A stretch of 64,000 bases of DNA, from assembly GCA_947504035.1 (NCBI GenBank), contig CANNGA010000016.1:33783-97782 (forward strand), in the 5' to 3' direction. The notes beneath the pieces are model-generated. The model did not search any database. It was not told where the DNA came from and worked only from the letters and a program-made list of their open reading frames with translations. The position numbers and the translations under genes are program-made. The DNA is from an uncultured Flavobacteriaceae bacterium. GTDB lineage: Bacteria > Bacteroidota > Bacteroidia > Flavobacteriales > Flavobacteriaceae. This document shows, one piece after another, positions 45,388-55,159 of the stretch (the first letter of the stretch is position 1; every line of letters begins with the position of its first letter).

Positions 45388-46455
45388 ATGGCACATAACA
45401 TAAAACCAGGAGTTGCAACAGGAGACGAAGTCCAAGCTATTTTTAATCATGCAAAAGCAAATAATTATGCCTTGCCTGCTATAAATGTTATAGGTTCTAA
45501 CTCAATAAATGGCGTTTTAGAAACAGCGAGAGATTTGAATGCTCCTGTAATTATTCAATTTTCTAATAGTGGCGCACAATTTAATGCTGGAAAAGGCTTA
45601 GGTAATGAAGGGCAAAAATCGGCAATTAACGGTGCTATCGCTGGAGCTAAGCATGTACATACTATGGCAGAAGCTTATGGTGTTCCTGTGATCTTACATA
45701 CAGATCATTGTGCTAAAAAATTATTGCCTTGGATAGACGGTTTATTAGATGCCAGTGAAGCACATTTCGCTGAAACAGGAAAATCGTTATTCAGTTCTCA
45801 TATGATTGACCTTTCAGAGGAGCCTCTAGAGGAAAACATAGACATTTGTAAAACATATTTAGAAAGAATGTCTAAAATAGGCATGACTTTAGAAATCGAA
45901 CTTGGTATTACAGGTGGCGAAGAAGACGGTGTAGACAATACAGATGTAGACGACTCTAAATTATACACACAACCCGAAGAAGTAGCTTATGCTTATGAAG
46001 AGTTAAGTAAAGTAAGTCCTAAGTTTACAATAGCTGCCGCCTTTGGTAATGTTCATGGGGTTTATAAGCCAGGAAACGTAAAATTAACTCCTAAAATCTT
46101 AAAAAACTCTCAAGAGTACATCTCAAAAAAATATGGTGTAGAGCATAACCATATTGATTTTGTATTTCATGGTGGTTCTGGATCTACAGTAGAAGAGATT
46201 CGCGAAGGGATTAGCTATGGTGTTATCAAAATGAATATTGACACTGATTTACAATACGCGTTCATGACAGGTATTAGAGACTATATGGGTGAAAAGTCTG
46301 AGTACTTAAAAGCGCAGATAGGTAACCCTGATGGTGATGATGTGCCTAACAAAAAGTTTTACGATCCAAGAGTTTGGTTGCGAGAAGGCGAAAAAACATT
46401 TGTAAAGCGTTTGAAAAAAGCATTTGAAGATCTTAATAACGTTAATACGTTATAG
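45388..46455 (+). CDS. fbaA: Class II fructose-bisphosphate aldolase
   Basis: Zinc-dependent aldolase of glycolysis and gluconeogenesis, 355 residues. Visible are INVIGSNSINGVLE, the zinc ligands in LHTDHCAKK (about 108-116), the EIELGITGGEEDGVDN loop, the phosphate-binding FGNVHGVYKPG and FVFHGGSGSTVEEI, and KMNIDTD near the C-terminus: the long class IIA (E. coli-like) form. Monocistronic with a strong terminator. Confidence 0.96.
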   Translation: MAHNIKPGVATGDEVQAIFNHAKANNYALPAINVIGSNSINGVLETARDLNAPVIIQFSNSGAQFNAGKGLGNEGQKSAINGAIAGAKHVHTMAEAYGVPVILHTDHCAKKLLPWIDGLLDASEAHFAETGKSLFSSHMIDLSEEPLEENIDICKTYLERMSKIGMTLEIELGITGGEEDGVDNTDVDDSKLYTQPEEVAYAYEELSKVSPKFTIAAAFGNVHGVYKPGNVKLTPKILKNSQEYISKKYGVEHNHIDFVFHGGSGSTVEEIREGISYGVIKMNIDTDLQYAFMTGIRDYMGEKSEYLKAQIGNPDGDDVPNKKFYDPRVWLREGEKTFVKRLKKAFEDLNNVNTL

Positions 46456-46474
46456 TCCTATACATATAATTCAT

Positions 46475-46508
46475 AAAAAAGGTTTTACTTTTAGTAAAAC
46501 CTTTTTTT
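46475..46508 (+). terminator. Intrinsic terminator after fbaA
   Basis: Perfect 15-bp stem (AAAAAAGGTTTTACT with AGTAAAACCTTTTTT) around a 3-base loop, ending in T7. It starts 20 bases after the stop. Confidence 0.92.
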
Positions 46509-46573
46509 ATGCTGTATTCCAAAACATTTTCAATAAAATATTAAGGGTATTACCCCATAATTAAAAAAAGGCT

Positions 46574-46581
46574 TAATTTTG
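46574..46581 (+). promoter_or_regulatory. TAnnTTTG -7 box for accD
   Basis: TAATTTTG, 136 bases before the accD ATG; implies an unusually long leader. Confidence 0.5.
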
Positions 46582-46645
46582 TCTTCAGGCTTTTTTTGGT
46601 CTTATGTATATTAACATTGCATAAAACAAAAGAAAGTTGGCGCAT

Positions 46646-46677
46646 CCAGACCTGTAGTTCAAAGCTATTACATCTGG
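46646..46677 (+). promoter_or_regulatory. Hairpin in the accD leader
   Basis: CCAGA/TCTGG (46646-46650 with 46673-46677) and, inside, GTAGT with ATTAC form an imperfect stem in the predicted 5' leader. Could be a regulatory structure; no riboswitch class is recognised. Confidence 0.35.
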
Positions 46678-46717
46678 TATTTTAGTCTAAATAGACCCTT
46701 AAAAAAAGTAACATCAT

Positions 46718-47575
46718 ATGTCTTGGTTTAAAAGAAAAGATAAAGGAATACAAACAAAAACAGCAGAGAAAAAAGATATCCCTAAAGGGCTTTGGTATAA
46801 ATCTCCTACTGGTAAAATTGTAGATACAAAAGAACTCGAACAAAATTTCTATGTAAGTCCAGAAGATGGCTATCATGTAAGAATAGGGAGTAAAGAGTAT
46901 TTTGAAATTCTCTTTGACGATAATACCTTTAAAGAATTAGATGCCAAATTAGAATCTAAAGACCCCTTAAAATTTCAGGACACCAAAAATTACCCAGACC
47001 GTTTAAAAGCAGCCCAAGATAAAACGCAATTAAAAGATGCCGTAAGAACTGCCGTAGGCAAATCTAAAGGGAAAGATTTAGTGATTGCTTGTATGGATTT
47101 TGCATTTATAGGCGGCTCTATGGGAAGTGTTGTAGGCGAAAAGATTGCTCGTGCAGCAGATTATTCTCTAAAACACAATATCCCTTTAATGGTGATCTCT
47201 AAATCTGGAGGTGCTAGAATGATGGAAGCCGCATTATCGTTAATGCAATTGGCCAAAACATCGGTGAAATTAGCACAACTTGCAGATGCAAAGATTCCTT
47301 ACATCTCCTTATGTACCGACCCCACAACAGGAGGTACAACGGCTTCTTTTGCCATGTTAGGAGATATTAATATCAGTGAACCTGGTGCCTTAATTGGTTT
47401 TGCTGGCCCTAGAATTGTTAGAGATACAACAGGAAAAGAATTGCCTGAAGGCTTTCAAACGTCAGAGTTTTTATTGGAACACGGTTTTCTAGATTTTATT
47501 ACTTTAAGAAAAGATCTAAAACATAAGGTCAATCAATATATTGATTTAATCACCAATCAACCTTTAAGAGCATAA
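46718..47575 (+). CDS. accD: Acetyl-CoA carboxylase carboxyltransferase subunit beta, zinc ligands lost
   Basis: AccD forms with AccA the carboxyltransferase that makes malonyl-CoA for fatty acid synthesis. 285 residues; the carboxyltransferase core is normal ([47 protein letters not shown]). The N-terminal zinc ribbon, normally CxxC ... CPxC, reads here KSPTGK (29-32) and VSPEDG (47-50), with all four Cys replaced while the surrounding frame ([17 protein letters not shown]) is kept. From memory this is shared by flavobacterial AccD. Own promoter and terminator. Confidence 0.95.
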   Translation: MSWFKRKDKGIQTKTAEKKDIPKGLWYKSPTGKIVDTKELEQNFYVSPEDGYHVRIGSKEYFEILFDDNTFKELDAKLESKDPLKFQDTKNYPDRLKAAQDKTQLKDAVRTAVGKSKGKDLVIACMDFAFIGGSMGSVVGEKIARAADYSLKHNIPLMVISKSGGARMMEAALSLMQLAKTSVKLAQLADAKIPYISLCTDPTTGGTTASFAMLGDINISEPGALIGFAGPRIVRDTTGKELPEGFQTSEFLLEHGFLDFITLRKDLKHKVNQYIDLITNQPLRA

Positions 47576-47579
47576 ACAA

Positions 47580-47609
47580 AACGAGTCTATAACAGGCTCG
47601 TTTTTTTTT
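47580..47609 (+). terminator. Intrinsic terminator after accD
   Basis: ACGAGTCT (47581-47588) pairs with AGGCTCGT (47594-47601, one G-T), followed by nine T. Confidence 0.88.
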
Positions 47610-47693
47610 ACGTTTAAGTGTGCACTACCACGCTATTCTATTTTAGGCATTGCAACTAAAATAGCAACACGAATTTTAATTGATTGTAGAGTT

Positions 47694-48815
47694 TTATTCT
47701 AAGCCTTTAATCCTTTTAAAAAATACAGAGAACTCAGTACCTACATCTACGATACTCTTAACCTCTATCTTCCCTCCCATGGACTCTATCTGGTTTTTAG
47801 TTATAAACAACCCTATACCAGTAGCATCTTTATTGTGATGAAACGTCTTGTACATTTGAAAAATTTTATCTCCAAATTTCTCCATATCGATTCCCAAACC
47901 ATTATCTGTAATCTTTAAAATGATAAAATCCTGCTCTACTCGAGTCGTTAAAGCAATAGTCGCCTGCCGCTTATGCGATTTATACTTTACCGCATTCGTT
48001 AACAGGTTTAAAATAATACTATCTAAATACGCTGGGATGGCAGCAACATACACTTGTTTCCCAACAGTGTTACAAATGGCTACATCTGCATTTTTAGCTA
48101 AAGCAGCAATGTTAGATAGCCCCTTTTCAATATAATCGTAAAGGTCTAAAGACTTTATATGTTGAGGCTCTAATTGCTTTGTTTTTGCAACTTCTGTAAG
48201 ATGGGTTACCGTTTCTTCTAAATTACCAACTGCTTTTTTTAAAAGCATGTAACTCTCATTAGCAACTAGCCATTGAAAATCTTCCTCTAAAAAGCCTACT
48301 AAAGTCGATAAATTACTAGAGTGCGACCTTAAGTTGTGTGTAATAATATCTGCAAAAGCATTAAGGCGTTCATTCTGTTCTTTAGCCAAATCCAAGGTCA
48401 TTTTTAAATTGTCCTTGTAGGCCTCTTGCTTCGTGATGTTATTAAATTGCCAAATAATATGTTTCGGTTCTTGATGCGTATCTCTAATCAATGACACCGA
48501 AACCAACAATTGTATTACAGACCCTTTTTTATGGAAATAGCGTTGTTTCACTCTGTAATGCTGGATGTGCCCTTCTATAAGTTGATTGTATTTGTACTTG
48601 TGTACCAAAACATCCTCTCTATAAATGATATTTTGAATGTCCATCGCAAATAGCGCTGTTCTATCATACCCTAATAAATCACAGACACTGTCATTAACTT
48701 TCAACCAATCACCATTTAAACTCAAAATAGCAATACCATGGTATGTACTGTTAAATATCTTTTCTAAAAACTCTGGAGTATCAGAAAACTCATCTTTGGG
48801 GAAGAATACTTTCAT
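47694..48815 (-). CDS. PAS-domain sensor histidine kinase
   Basis: 373 residues, no membrane segment, so cytoplasmic. An N-terminal PAS domain (about 15-130: GIAILSLNGDWLKVNDSVCDLLGYDR) and PAC are followed by a HisKA-like region ITHNLRSHSSNL (His160), the variant H-box common in flavobacterial kinases, then N box NAVKYKS, DNGLGIDMEKFGDKIF and GTGIGL-like ATGIGLFITK. No receiver or regulator gene lies beside it. The signal bound by PAS is unknown. Confidence 0.92.
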   Translation of the reverse strand: MKVFFPKDEFSDTPEFLEKIFNSTYHGIAILSLNGDWLKVNDSVCDLLGYDRTALFAMDIQNIIYREDVLVHKYKYNQLIEGHIQHYRVKQRYFHKKGSVIQLLVSVSLIRDTHQEPKHIIWQFNNITKQEAYKDNLKMTLDLAKEQNERLNAFADIITHNLRSHSSNLSTLVGFLEEDFQWLVANESYMLLKKAVGNLEETVTHLTEVAKTKQLEPQHIKSLDLYDYIEKGLSNIAALAKNADVAICNTVGKQVYVAAIPAYLDSIILNLLTNAVKYKSHKRQATIALTTRVEQDFIILKITDNGLGIDMEKFGDKIFQMYKTFHHNKDATGIGLFITKNQIESMGGKIEVKSIVDVGTEFSVFFKRIKGLE

Positions 48816-49155
48816 AACTTTCTTTTCAATTTCACACCTCTCTTTTTCAAATTCATAACACTTATGGTTATAGATCTATCGATGCCGCACAACTACCATG
48901 ATTAACATTTTAGACGCAAACCCATCAATGTATTCCAAATTCACATTAAAAACATGTAAATCAAGCCTATACAGTTTATACGTACATATTGCCCCTTGTA
49001 GACTTCAAAGGCATTCCATTTAACATATAGCCTAGCTCTGGCTCTTTAAAAAGCATCACCTCAAAAAAACAAATAACAGAGGCATTAGCGATCAAAGCTG
49101 CTACAAAAAGTAAAGCTTAATAGATTGATTATGCCATCTATATCTGAAAATTTAT

Positions 49156-49163
49156 TATATTTG
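49156..49163 (+). promoter_or_regulatory. TAnnTTTG -7 box for rpsO
   Basis: TATATTTG with a predicted transcription start near 49169, giving a leader of about 50 bases. Confidence 0.65.
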
Positions 49164-49168
49164 CCGCT

Positions 49169-49185
49169 CGAAAGAAAATCTTTCG
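49169..49185 (+). promoter_or_regulatory. Leader hairpin of rpsO
   Basis: CGAAAG/CTTTCG stem (49169-49174 with 49180-49185) around AAAAT at the very start of the predicted leader. S15 autoregulates through leader structures in other bacteria; that role here is only a possibility. Confidence 0.35.
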
Positions 49186-49217
49186 TGTACATAACAATTA
49201 TTTACAACAATATTAGC

Positions 49218-49487
49218 ATGTATTTAACAAAAGAAGCTAAAGAAGAACTCTTCGCAAAACACGGTAAAGGAAAAAATGATACTGGAAGCGCTGAAGGTCA
49301 AATTGCATTATTCACGCAAAGAATTAACCATTTAACAGAACACTTAAAACAAAATCGTAAAGATTTTAACACAGAGCGTTCTTTGGTAAAATTAGTAGGT
49401 AAGCGTCGCGCTTTATTAGACTACTTAACTAAAACAGATGTCTTAAGATATCGTGCAATAGTAAAAGAATTAGGATTAAGAAAATAA
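49218..49487 (+). CDS. rpsO: 30S ribosomal protein S15
   Basis: 89 residues, the full normal length: GKNDTGSAEGQIALFTQRI, HLKQNRKDFNTERSLVKLVGKRR and the C-terminal YRAIVKELGLRK. Primary 16S rRNA-binding protein that nucleates the platform of the small subunit. The frame opens further upstream (49125), but that would include the promoter; the ATG at 49218 is correct by length. Followed by a terminator and then pnp, the common rpsO-pnp order. Confidence 0.97.
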   Translation: MYLTKEAKEELFAKHGKGKNDTGSAEGQIALFTQRINHLTEHLKQNRKDFNTERSLVKLVGKRRALLDYLTKTDVLRYRAIVKELGLRK

Positions 49488-49495
49488 TCGCTACA

Positions 49496-49523
49496 AAAAA
49501 CCACGCTCTTTAGCGTGGTTTTT
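49496..49523 (+). terminator. Intrinsic terminator after rpsO
   Basis: AAAAACCACGCT pairs with AGCGTGGTTTTT (loop CTTT), 12 bp, ending in T5. It partly separates rpsO from pnp. Confidence 0.9.
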
Positions 49524-49761
49524 AGTTTCTATTTGGATGTGTTTTATACTGATTTATAAAACGATAAGCACAACTAGAAACGCATTGTATAACTCTAACG
49601 TAAGAGTTTAAACTACGTATTTAAGAAGCTAATTATAGTTTTTCATTGGTCATAGAGGCAGCAATAATGCCTTACACACAACAACTACACACAACACACA
49701 ACGACCATTGTTTAATATAATTTAGATGCCATTAGTACGTCTAAATTACAAGAAAAAATTT

Positions 49762-52020
49762 ATGATTCCACAAACATTTAAAGAGGTTATAGACCTTGGG
49801 GACGGTAGAGAAATCTCTATTGAAACTGGAAAATTAGCAAAACAGGCACATGGTTCTGTTGTAGTACAATCTGGAAAATGTATGCTTTTGTGTACTGTTG
49901 TTTCCAACTACAAACAAGCAGATGTTGACTTTTTACCACTTACTGTAGATTATCGTGAGAAATTTGCAGCAGCTGGTCGTTATCCTGGTGGCTTTTTCAA
50001 AAGAGAAGCACGCCCTAGCGATGGTGAAGTTTTAACAATGCGTTTGGTAGACCGCGTATTGCGTCCACTTTTCCCAAAAGATTACCATTCTGAAACTCAA
50101 GTCATGATACAGCTAATGTCTCATGACCCTGAAGTGATGCCAGATGCTATGGCAGGTTTAGCTGCTTCTGCTGCTATAATGCTTTCTGATTTTCCTTTTG
50201 AATGTGCTATTTCTGAAGCTAGAGTTGGTCGTATCGATGGCAAGTTTGTCATTAACCCAACACGAGCACAATTAGAAGTATCTGATATTGATATGATGAT
50301 TGGAGCTTCTGCCGATTCTGTAATGATGGTTGAAGGTGAAATGGACGAGATTTCTGAAGAAGAAATGACTGAGGCTATTAAATTTGCACACGAAGCGATT
50401 AAAGTACAATGTGCTGCACAACTTAAATTAGCTGAAGCTTTTGGTAAAAAAGAAACACGTGAGTACGAGCCAGAACGCGAAGATGCTGAATTAGCTCAAA
50501 AAATTCACGATATGGCATACGATAAAGTTTATGCCGTTGCTAAAGCAGGTTCTGCTAAACACGAACGCGGTGCTGCTTTTGCTGAAATTAAAGAAGCGAT
50601 TAAAGCAACGTTTTCTGAAGAAGAGCAAGAAGACTTTGGGGGCCTAATCTCTAAATATTACAGCAAAGCTGAAAAAGCTGCTGTTAGAGATTTAACTCTA
50701 AACGAAGGTTTACGTTTAGATGGGCGTCAAACTACAGAAATTAGACCTATATGGTGTGAAGTAGATTACTTACCATCTACACATGGTTCTTCTGTATTTA
50801 CACGTGGAGAAACTCAAGCTTTAGCTACAGTAACTTTAGGAACAAGTAGAGAAGCAAACCAAATAGACATGCCGTCTTATGAAGGTGAAGAACGTTTCTA
50901 TTTACATTATAACTTCCCGCCTTTTTGTACAGGAGAAGCAAGACCTATCCGTGGTACATCACGTCGTGAAGTAGGACATGGTAACTTAGCACAACGTGCC
51001 TTAAAAGGTATGGTGCCAGAAGATTGTCCTTATACGGTGAGAGTCGTTTCTGAAGTATTAGAATCTAATGGATCTTCTTCTATGGCTACAGTTTGTGCTG
51101 GAACGATGGCCATGATGGATGCTGGTGTGAAAATGAAAAAACCTGTTTCGGGTATCGCTATGGGATTAATTTCTGATGCCGATTCTGGAAAATATGCCGT
51201 ATTATCTGATATTTTAGGTGATGAAGATCATTTAGGAGATATGGATTTTAAAGTAACTGGTACTGCCGATGGTATTACAGCGTGTCAAATGGACATTAAA
51301 GTAAAAGGGTTATCTTACGAGATTCTTGTAAATGCTCTAAAACAAGCACGTGATGGCCGTTTACATATCCTAGAGAAAATTACAGATACCATTGCAGCGC
51401 CTAACGCAGATGTTAAAGAACATGCGCCTACAATGGTTACAAGACGTATTCCTAATGAGTTTATTGGTGCTTTAATTGGTCCTGGAGGAAAAGTAATTCA
51501 AGAATTACAAAAAGAAACAGAAACCACTATTGTAATTAACGAAGACCCTGTTACTGAAGAGGGTGTTGTTGAAGTACTTGGTGTTGGTAGTAAAGGTATT
51601 GATGCCGTAATGGCAAAAATCGATTCTTTACTTTTCAAACCAGAAGTTGGTAGCGTTTATGAAGTAAAAGTGATTAAAATGCTTGACTTTGGTGCTGTTG
51701 TAGAATATTTAGACGCGCCAGGTAACGAAGTATTATTACACGTAAGTGAACTCGCTTGGGAACGTACAGAAAATGTTAGCGATGTGGTTAATATGGGTGA
51801 TGTTTTCGATGTGAAGTACTTTGGTGTTGATTCTAGAACACGTAAAGAGAAAGTATCTCGCAAAGCGATTTTACCTAAACCAGAAGGTTATGTTGCTAGA
51901 CCACCAAGAGAAAATAACGATCGTGGTGGCCGTGGTAGAGATAACAGAGGTAGAGACAATCGCAATCGCGATAATCGCAGAGACGATAGAAAGCCTAGAG
52001 AAGAAAAGAAAGAGGATTAA
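49762..52020 (+). CDS. pnp: Polyribonucleotide nucleotidyltransferase (PNPase)
   Basis: Phosphorolytic 3'-5' exoribonuclease, 752 residues from the ATG at 49762 (the ATG 12 codons earlier adds a non-conserved stretch). Domains in order: RNase PH 1 (about 10-145), linker helices, RNase PH 2 (about 315-545, with [10 protein letters not shown] and the catalytic region [16 protein letters not shown]), KH (about 555-610, IGPGGK), S1 (about 620-690, DFGAVVEYL), and an Arg/Gly/Asp/Asn-rich tail (about 700-752) that may add RNA affinity. Likely homotrimer. Own terminator. Confidence 0.97.
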   Translation: MIPQTFKEVIDLGDGREISIETGKLAKQAHGSVVVQSGKCMLLCTVVSNYKQADVDFLPLTVDYREKFAAAGRYPGGFFKREARPSDGEVLTMRLVDRVLRPLFPKDYHSETQVMIQLMSHDPEVMPDAMAGLAASAAIMLSDFPFECAISEARVGRIDGKFVINPTRAQLEVSDIDMMIGASADSVMMVEGEMDEISEEEMTEAIKFAHEAIKVQCAAQLKLAEAFGKKETREYEPEREDAELAQKIHDMAYDKVYAVAKAGSAKHERGAAFAEIKEAIKATFSEEEQEDFGGLISKYYSKAEKAAVRDLTLNEGLRLDGRQTTEIRPIWCEVDYLPSTHGSSVFTRGETQALATVTLGTSREANQIDMPSYEGEERFYLHYNFPPFCTGEARPIRGTSRREVGHGNLAQRALKGMVPEDCPYTVRVVSEVLESNGSSSMATVCAGTMAMMDAGVKMKKPVSGIAMGLISDADSGKYAVLSDILGDEDHLGDMDFKVTGTADGITACQMDIKVKGLSYEILVNALKQARDGRLHILEKITDTIAAPNADVKEHAPTMVTRRIPNEFIGALIGPGGKVIQELQKETETTIVINEDPVTEEGVVEVLGVGSKGIDAVMAKIDSLLFKPEVGSVYEVKVIKMLDFGAVVEYLDAPGNEVLLHVSELAWERTENVSDVVNMGDVFDVKYFGVDSRTRKEKVSRKAILPKPEGYVARPPRENNDRGGRGRDNRGRDNRNRDNRRDDRKPREEKKED

Positions 52021-52050
52021 TTCTATCGCCTTCTTTAAGCATAAGCATAC

Positions 52051-52085
52051 AAAAGCCACTTCAAAATGAAGTGGCTTTTCTTTTT
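52051..52085 (+). terminator. Intrinsic terminator after pnp
   Basis: AAAAGCCACTTC (52051-52062) pairs perfectly with GAAGTGGCTTTT (52068-52079), loop AAAAT, then CTTTTT. Confidence 0.92.
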
Positions 52086-52518
52086 CCATTCAATAATGCT
52101 ACGCCTTCACAATGCTACAGTGGTGCCCCTGCTTTTATTAGAATACCATGATAACACCTATAATGCACAAGACATACCGCCTGTTTTCTCTATTCTAACG
52201 TCATAGTATTACAATTAACTAATTGAAAAGCACCGTTTGTAATAGTACTTCCTGTAGATCTTAGAGGTAAAAGATGCTTCAGGATATCAAACGAATTATA
52301 GCATTATATGCACATAAATTTTCATAATACAACTACGACACCTCTTAGACGTTAGGCTGTTTGAGCACTTTTAAACAGCAACACTTATAGCTCCACAAAA
52401 CAATAGGTTAAAGTTATATTAACAAACATCTAAACTTGAAAACCTGCCGTACATGTAATTAAAATAAGACAATTAACTATTAACTACGCGCATTTACTTT
52501 AACTACCAATAGAAGACC
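52086..52518. other. Intergenic region before the glycosyltransferase
   Basis: About 430 bases without ORF, repeat or clear TAnnTTTG box. The promoter of the glycosyltransferase must lie here but is not recognised. Confidence 0.5.
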
Positions 52519-53955
52519 ATGAACTCAAGACAAAGCACCTTTAAAACCTCACTATCCAAATATAAACATGGTATTTTAAACGCCATAGCCCCTATAAAGC
52601 ATATATTTTTCAAAACGAAAACAAAACAAACATCTTATAATGGCATGACCTTAATAGCGACGTTTGTTCTCATAAGTATCGGGCTTTGTTTTTTCATGAC
52701 ATTTCACAATGATTTTGAGGCATTTAATGCAAACCGTACCAAGAGTTTATTAGGTTATACATTCCTAGTAATCGCCTCTATTCTTTTTGTTTTTAAAGCC
52801 TTCCATTTTATATACATTACGTATAATTATATCAAATACAAACCTATTGCGTCGGTAGCCGATGAGGCACTCCCTAAATGCACCGTTATAGTACCAGCTT
52901 ATAATGAAGGCAAACACGTTTGGGAGACACTTATAAGTTTAAGTGAAAGTAAATACCCTAAACACAAATTAGAACTTATAGCTATAGACGATGGCAGCAA
53001 AGATGATACTTGGCATTGGATGCAAAAAGCCAAGAAACAACTTGGTGACCGTTTAAGCATATACCAACAACCTGTAAATAAAGGCAAACGCCATGCCCTT
53101 TATCGTGGTTTTAATTTAGCTACTGGAGACATTTTTATAACGGTAGATAGCGACTCTATAGTAGAAAAAAGCACCTTGAGACGTCTTGTAAGTCCTTTTA
53201 TAGAACGCCCGCAATGCGATGCTGTTGCTGGTAATATTAGAGTGTCGAACGCCAAAAAAGAAATGCTTCCTAAAATGCTTGACGTAAGTTTTGTGATGAG
53301 TTTTGAGTTTGTAAGATCTGCAGAGAGTACTTTAAACTCGGTACTTTGCACTCCTGGAGCTTTGGCAGCGTATCGCAAAACAGCAGTTTTAAAATGTTTA
53401 CCCGATTGGATGAACCAAACTTTTATGGGACAACCTTCAGATATTGGTGAAGATCGTGCTATGACGAATATGATTTTAAAACAAGGGAAACATGTGCTTT
53501 TTCAAAGTAATGCTATTGCCTACACAACTGTTCCCGAAAAATATACAGGGCTCTACAAAATGTTTATACGTTGGGGACGCAGTAACGTTAGAGAGAATAT
53601 CGCAATGTCTAAATATGTGTTTACGAATTTTAGAAAAGACAGTAAACTAGGAAGTCGTTTGTTATTCATTGGGCAATCTGCCCATATTATTATGAGCTAT
53701 CCTTTTATGGCCTTTATGCTCCTTTTTGTACTAACGCACCCCCTCCTATTTCTAGGCTCTACCCTTTTAAGTATTCTTATCACCTCTACATTTCCATTTA
53801 TATTTTATGCCAGACGCTATAGTTTTAAAGCCTCTTATTGGGCCTACACGTATAGCATACTTTATACCTTTGGCTTGTTTTGGATCACCCCTTATGCTAT
53901 AGCCACAGCGAATAAAAGCGGATGGCTTACCCGAGATTTAGCGCCCAACACTTAA
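52519..53955 (+). CDS. Membrane-bound family 2 glycosyltransferase (hyaluronan/chitin-synthase-like)
   Basis: 478 residues. Two N-terminal membrane segments (about 45-65 and 78-105) precede a GT2 catalytic domain: CTVIVPAYNEGKHVWETL, AIDDGSKDDT (first Asp pair), DIFITVDSDSIV (metal DxD), the acceptor region GEDRAMTN and a final IRWGRSN, a variant of the (Q/R)xxRW motif. Three or more membrane segments follow. This is the processive synthase layout (NodC, HasA, PgaC). The polymer made is unknown. No export or regulatory partner lies next to it. Confidence 0.88.
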   Translation: MNSRQSTFKTSLSKYKHGILNAIAPIKHIFFKTKTKQTSYNGMTLIATFVLISIGLCFFMTFHNDFEAFNANRTKSLLGYTFLVIASILFVFKAFHFIYITYNYIKYKPIASVADEALPKCTVIVPAYNEGKHVWETLISLSESKYPKHKLELIAIDDGSKDDTWHWMQKAKKQLGDRLSIYQQPVNKGKRHALYRGFNLATGDIFITVDSDSIVEKSTLRRLVSPFIERPQCDAVAGNIRVSNAKKEMLPKMLDVSFVMSFEFVRSAESTLNSVLCTPGALAAYRKTAVLKCLPDWMNQTFMGQPSDIGEDRAMTNMILKQGKHVLFQSNAIAYTTVPEKYTGLYKMFIRWGRSNVRENIAMSKYVFTNFRKDSKLGSRLLFIGQSAHIIMSYPFMAFMLLFVLTHPLLFLGSTLLSILITSTFPFIFYARRYSFKASYWAYTYSILYTFGLFWITPYAIATANKSGWLTRDLAPNT

Positions 53956-54128
53956 ATACGTTTGTGCTTTAAAAGAACACATTTAACAATGTGACATTCA
54001 TAGAATTTGGGGGTCTCACTAATAAGTATGAAATAAATAGTTGCTTTTTTTTGTAACAAAATAAGCTATGTGTCCGTATAACCATAGCAGGCCCTATTTA
54101 TTCACTTTAAATTACAGGAGAACATTAG

Positions 54129-54992
54129 ATGAGACAGCTTAAAATTACGAAGCAGGTTACCAATAGAGAAACCGCATCGTTAGATAAATATCTACAGGAA
54201 ATTGGTAAGGTAGACTTAATTACTGCCGATGAAGAAGTTGAATTAGCACAGCGTATTAAAGCTGGTGATCAAGTCGCTTTAGAAAAATTAACTAAAGCAA
54301 ACTTGCGTTTTGTAGTTTCGGTAGCGAAACAATACCAAAACCAAGGCTTAACATTACCAGATTTAATTAATGAAGGTAATTTAGGTCTTATTAAAGCCGC
54401 ACAGCGTTTTGATGAAACACGTGGTTTCAAGTTTATCTCTTACGCCGTATGGTGGATTCGCCAATCGATATTACAAGCTTTAGCAGAACAATCGCGTATT
54501 GTACGTTTACCGCTTAACAAGATTGGATCTATCAATAAGATTAATAAAACCTTTGCATTTTTAGAACAAAGTCATGAGCGTCCACCTTCTGCAGAAGAAA
54601 TTGCAAAAGAATTGGATATGACGATTAATGATGTTAAGGAGTCTATGAAAAACTCTGGACGCCACGTAAGTATGGATGCGCCTCTAGTTGAAGGAGAAGA
54701 TTCTAACTTATACGATGTCCTTAACTCTGGAGAATCTCCAAATCCTGATAAAGAATTATTACACGAATCTTTACGTACAGAAATAGAACGTGCTTTAGAA
54801 ACATTAACACCTCGTGAAGCAGATGTTATTCGTTTGTATTTCGGCTTAGGCAATCAGCACCCAATGACTCTTGAGGAAATTGGTGAAACTTTTGATTTAA
54901 CACGTGAGCGTGTAAGACAAATTAAAGAAAAAGCGATTCGAAGATTAAAGCATACGTCTAGAAGTAAAATATTAAAGACCTATTTAGGTTAG
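54129..54992 (+). CDS. rpoD: Primary sigma factor RpoD (sigma-A)
   Basis: 287 residues: the short Bacteroidota form without region 1.1. Region 1.2 begins [17 protein letters not shown]; region 2 holds [30 protein letters not shown] and the -10-reading helix [17 protein letters not shown]; region 3 [12 protein letters not shown]; region 4 [27 protein letters not shown]. In Bacteroidota this factor reads the -7 TAnnTTTG and -33 TTTG elements found before many genes in this window. Monocistronic with terminator. Confidence 0.97.
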   Translation: MRQLKITKQVTNRETASLDKYLQEIGKVDLITADEEVELAQRIKAGDQVALEKLTKANLRFVVSVAKQYQNQGLTLPDLINEGNLGLIKAAQRFDETRGFKFISYAVWWIRQSILQALAEQSRIVRLPLNKIGSINKINKTFAFLEQSHERPPSAEEIAKELDMTINDVKESMKNSGRHVSMDAPLVEGEDSNLYDVLNSGESPNPDKELLHESLRTEIERALETLTPREADVIRLYFGLGNQHPMTLEEIGETFDLTRERVRQIKEKAIRRLKHTSRSKILKTYLG

Positions 54993-55065
54993 TAATCCAA
55001 TAGTATTACGACTTATTAAAGGTAACAACAGTTACACATAACTGTTCGTTTTTTGATTGATGAAA

Positions 55066-55099
55066 GAATCCACGGCTGATTACCGTGGATTCATTTTTT
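55066..55099 (+). terminator. Intrinsic terminator after rpoD
   Basis: GAATCCACGG (55066-55075) pairs perfectly with CCGTGGATTC (55083-55092), followed by ATTTTTT. It could also stop the converging minus-strand gene only weakly. Confidence 0.9.
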
Positions 55100-55159
55100 A
55101 TATCCTACCAAAGAGGACCGTTTTACAGAGGTACATCTTAGTAATATTGGTATCTTTAT

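Larger units (their letters stand above)
48816..49217. other. Divergent intergenic region before rpsO
   Basis: About 400 bases between the PAS kinase and rpsO. It holds the rpsO promoter box and leader hairpin at its right end. No further gene; the left 300 bases show nothing recognisable. Confidence 0.55.
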
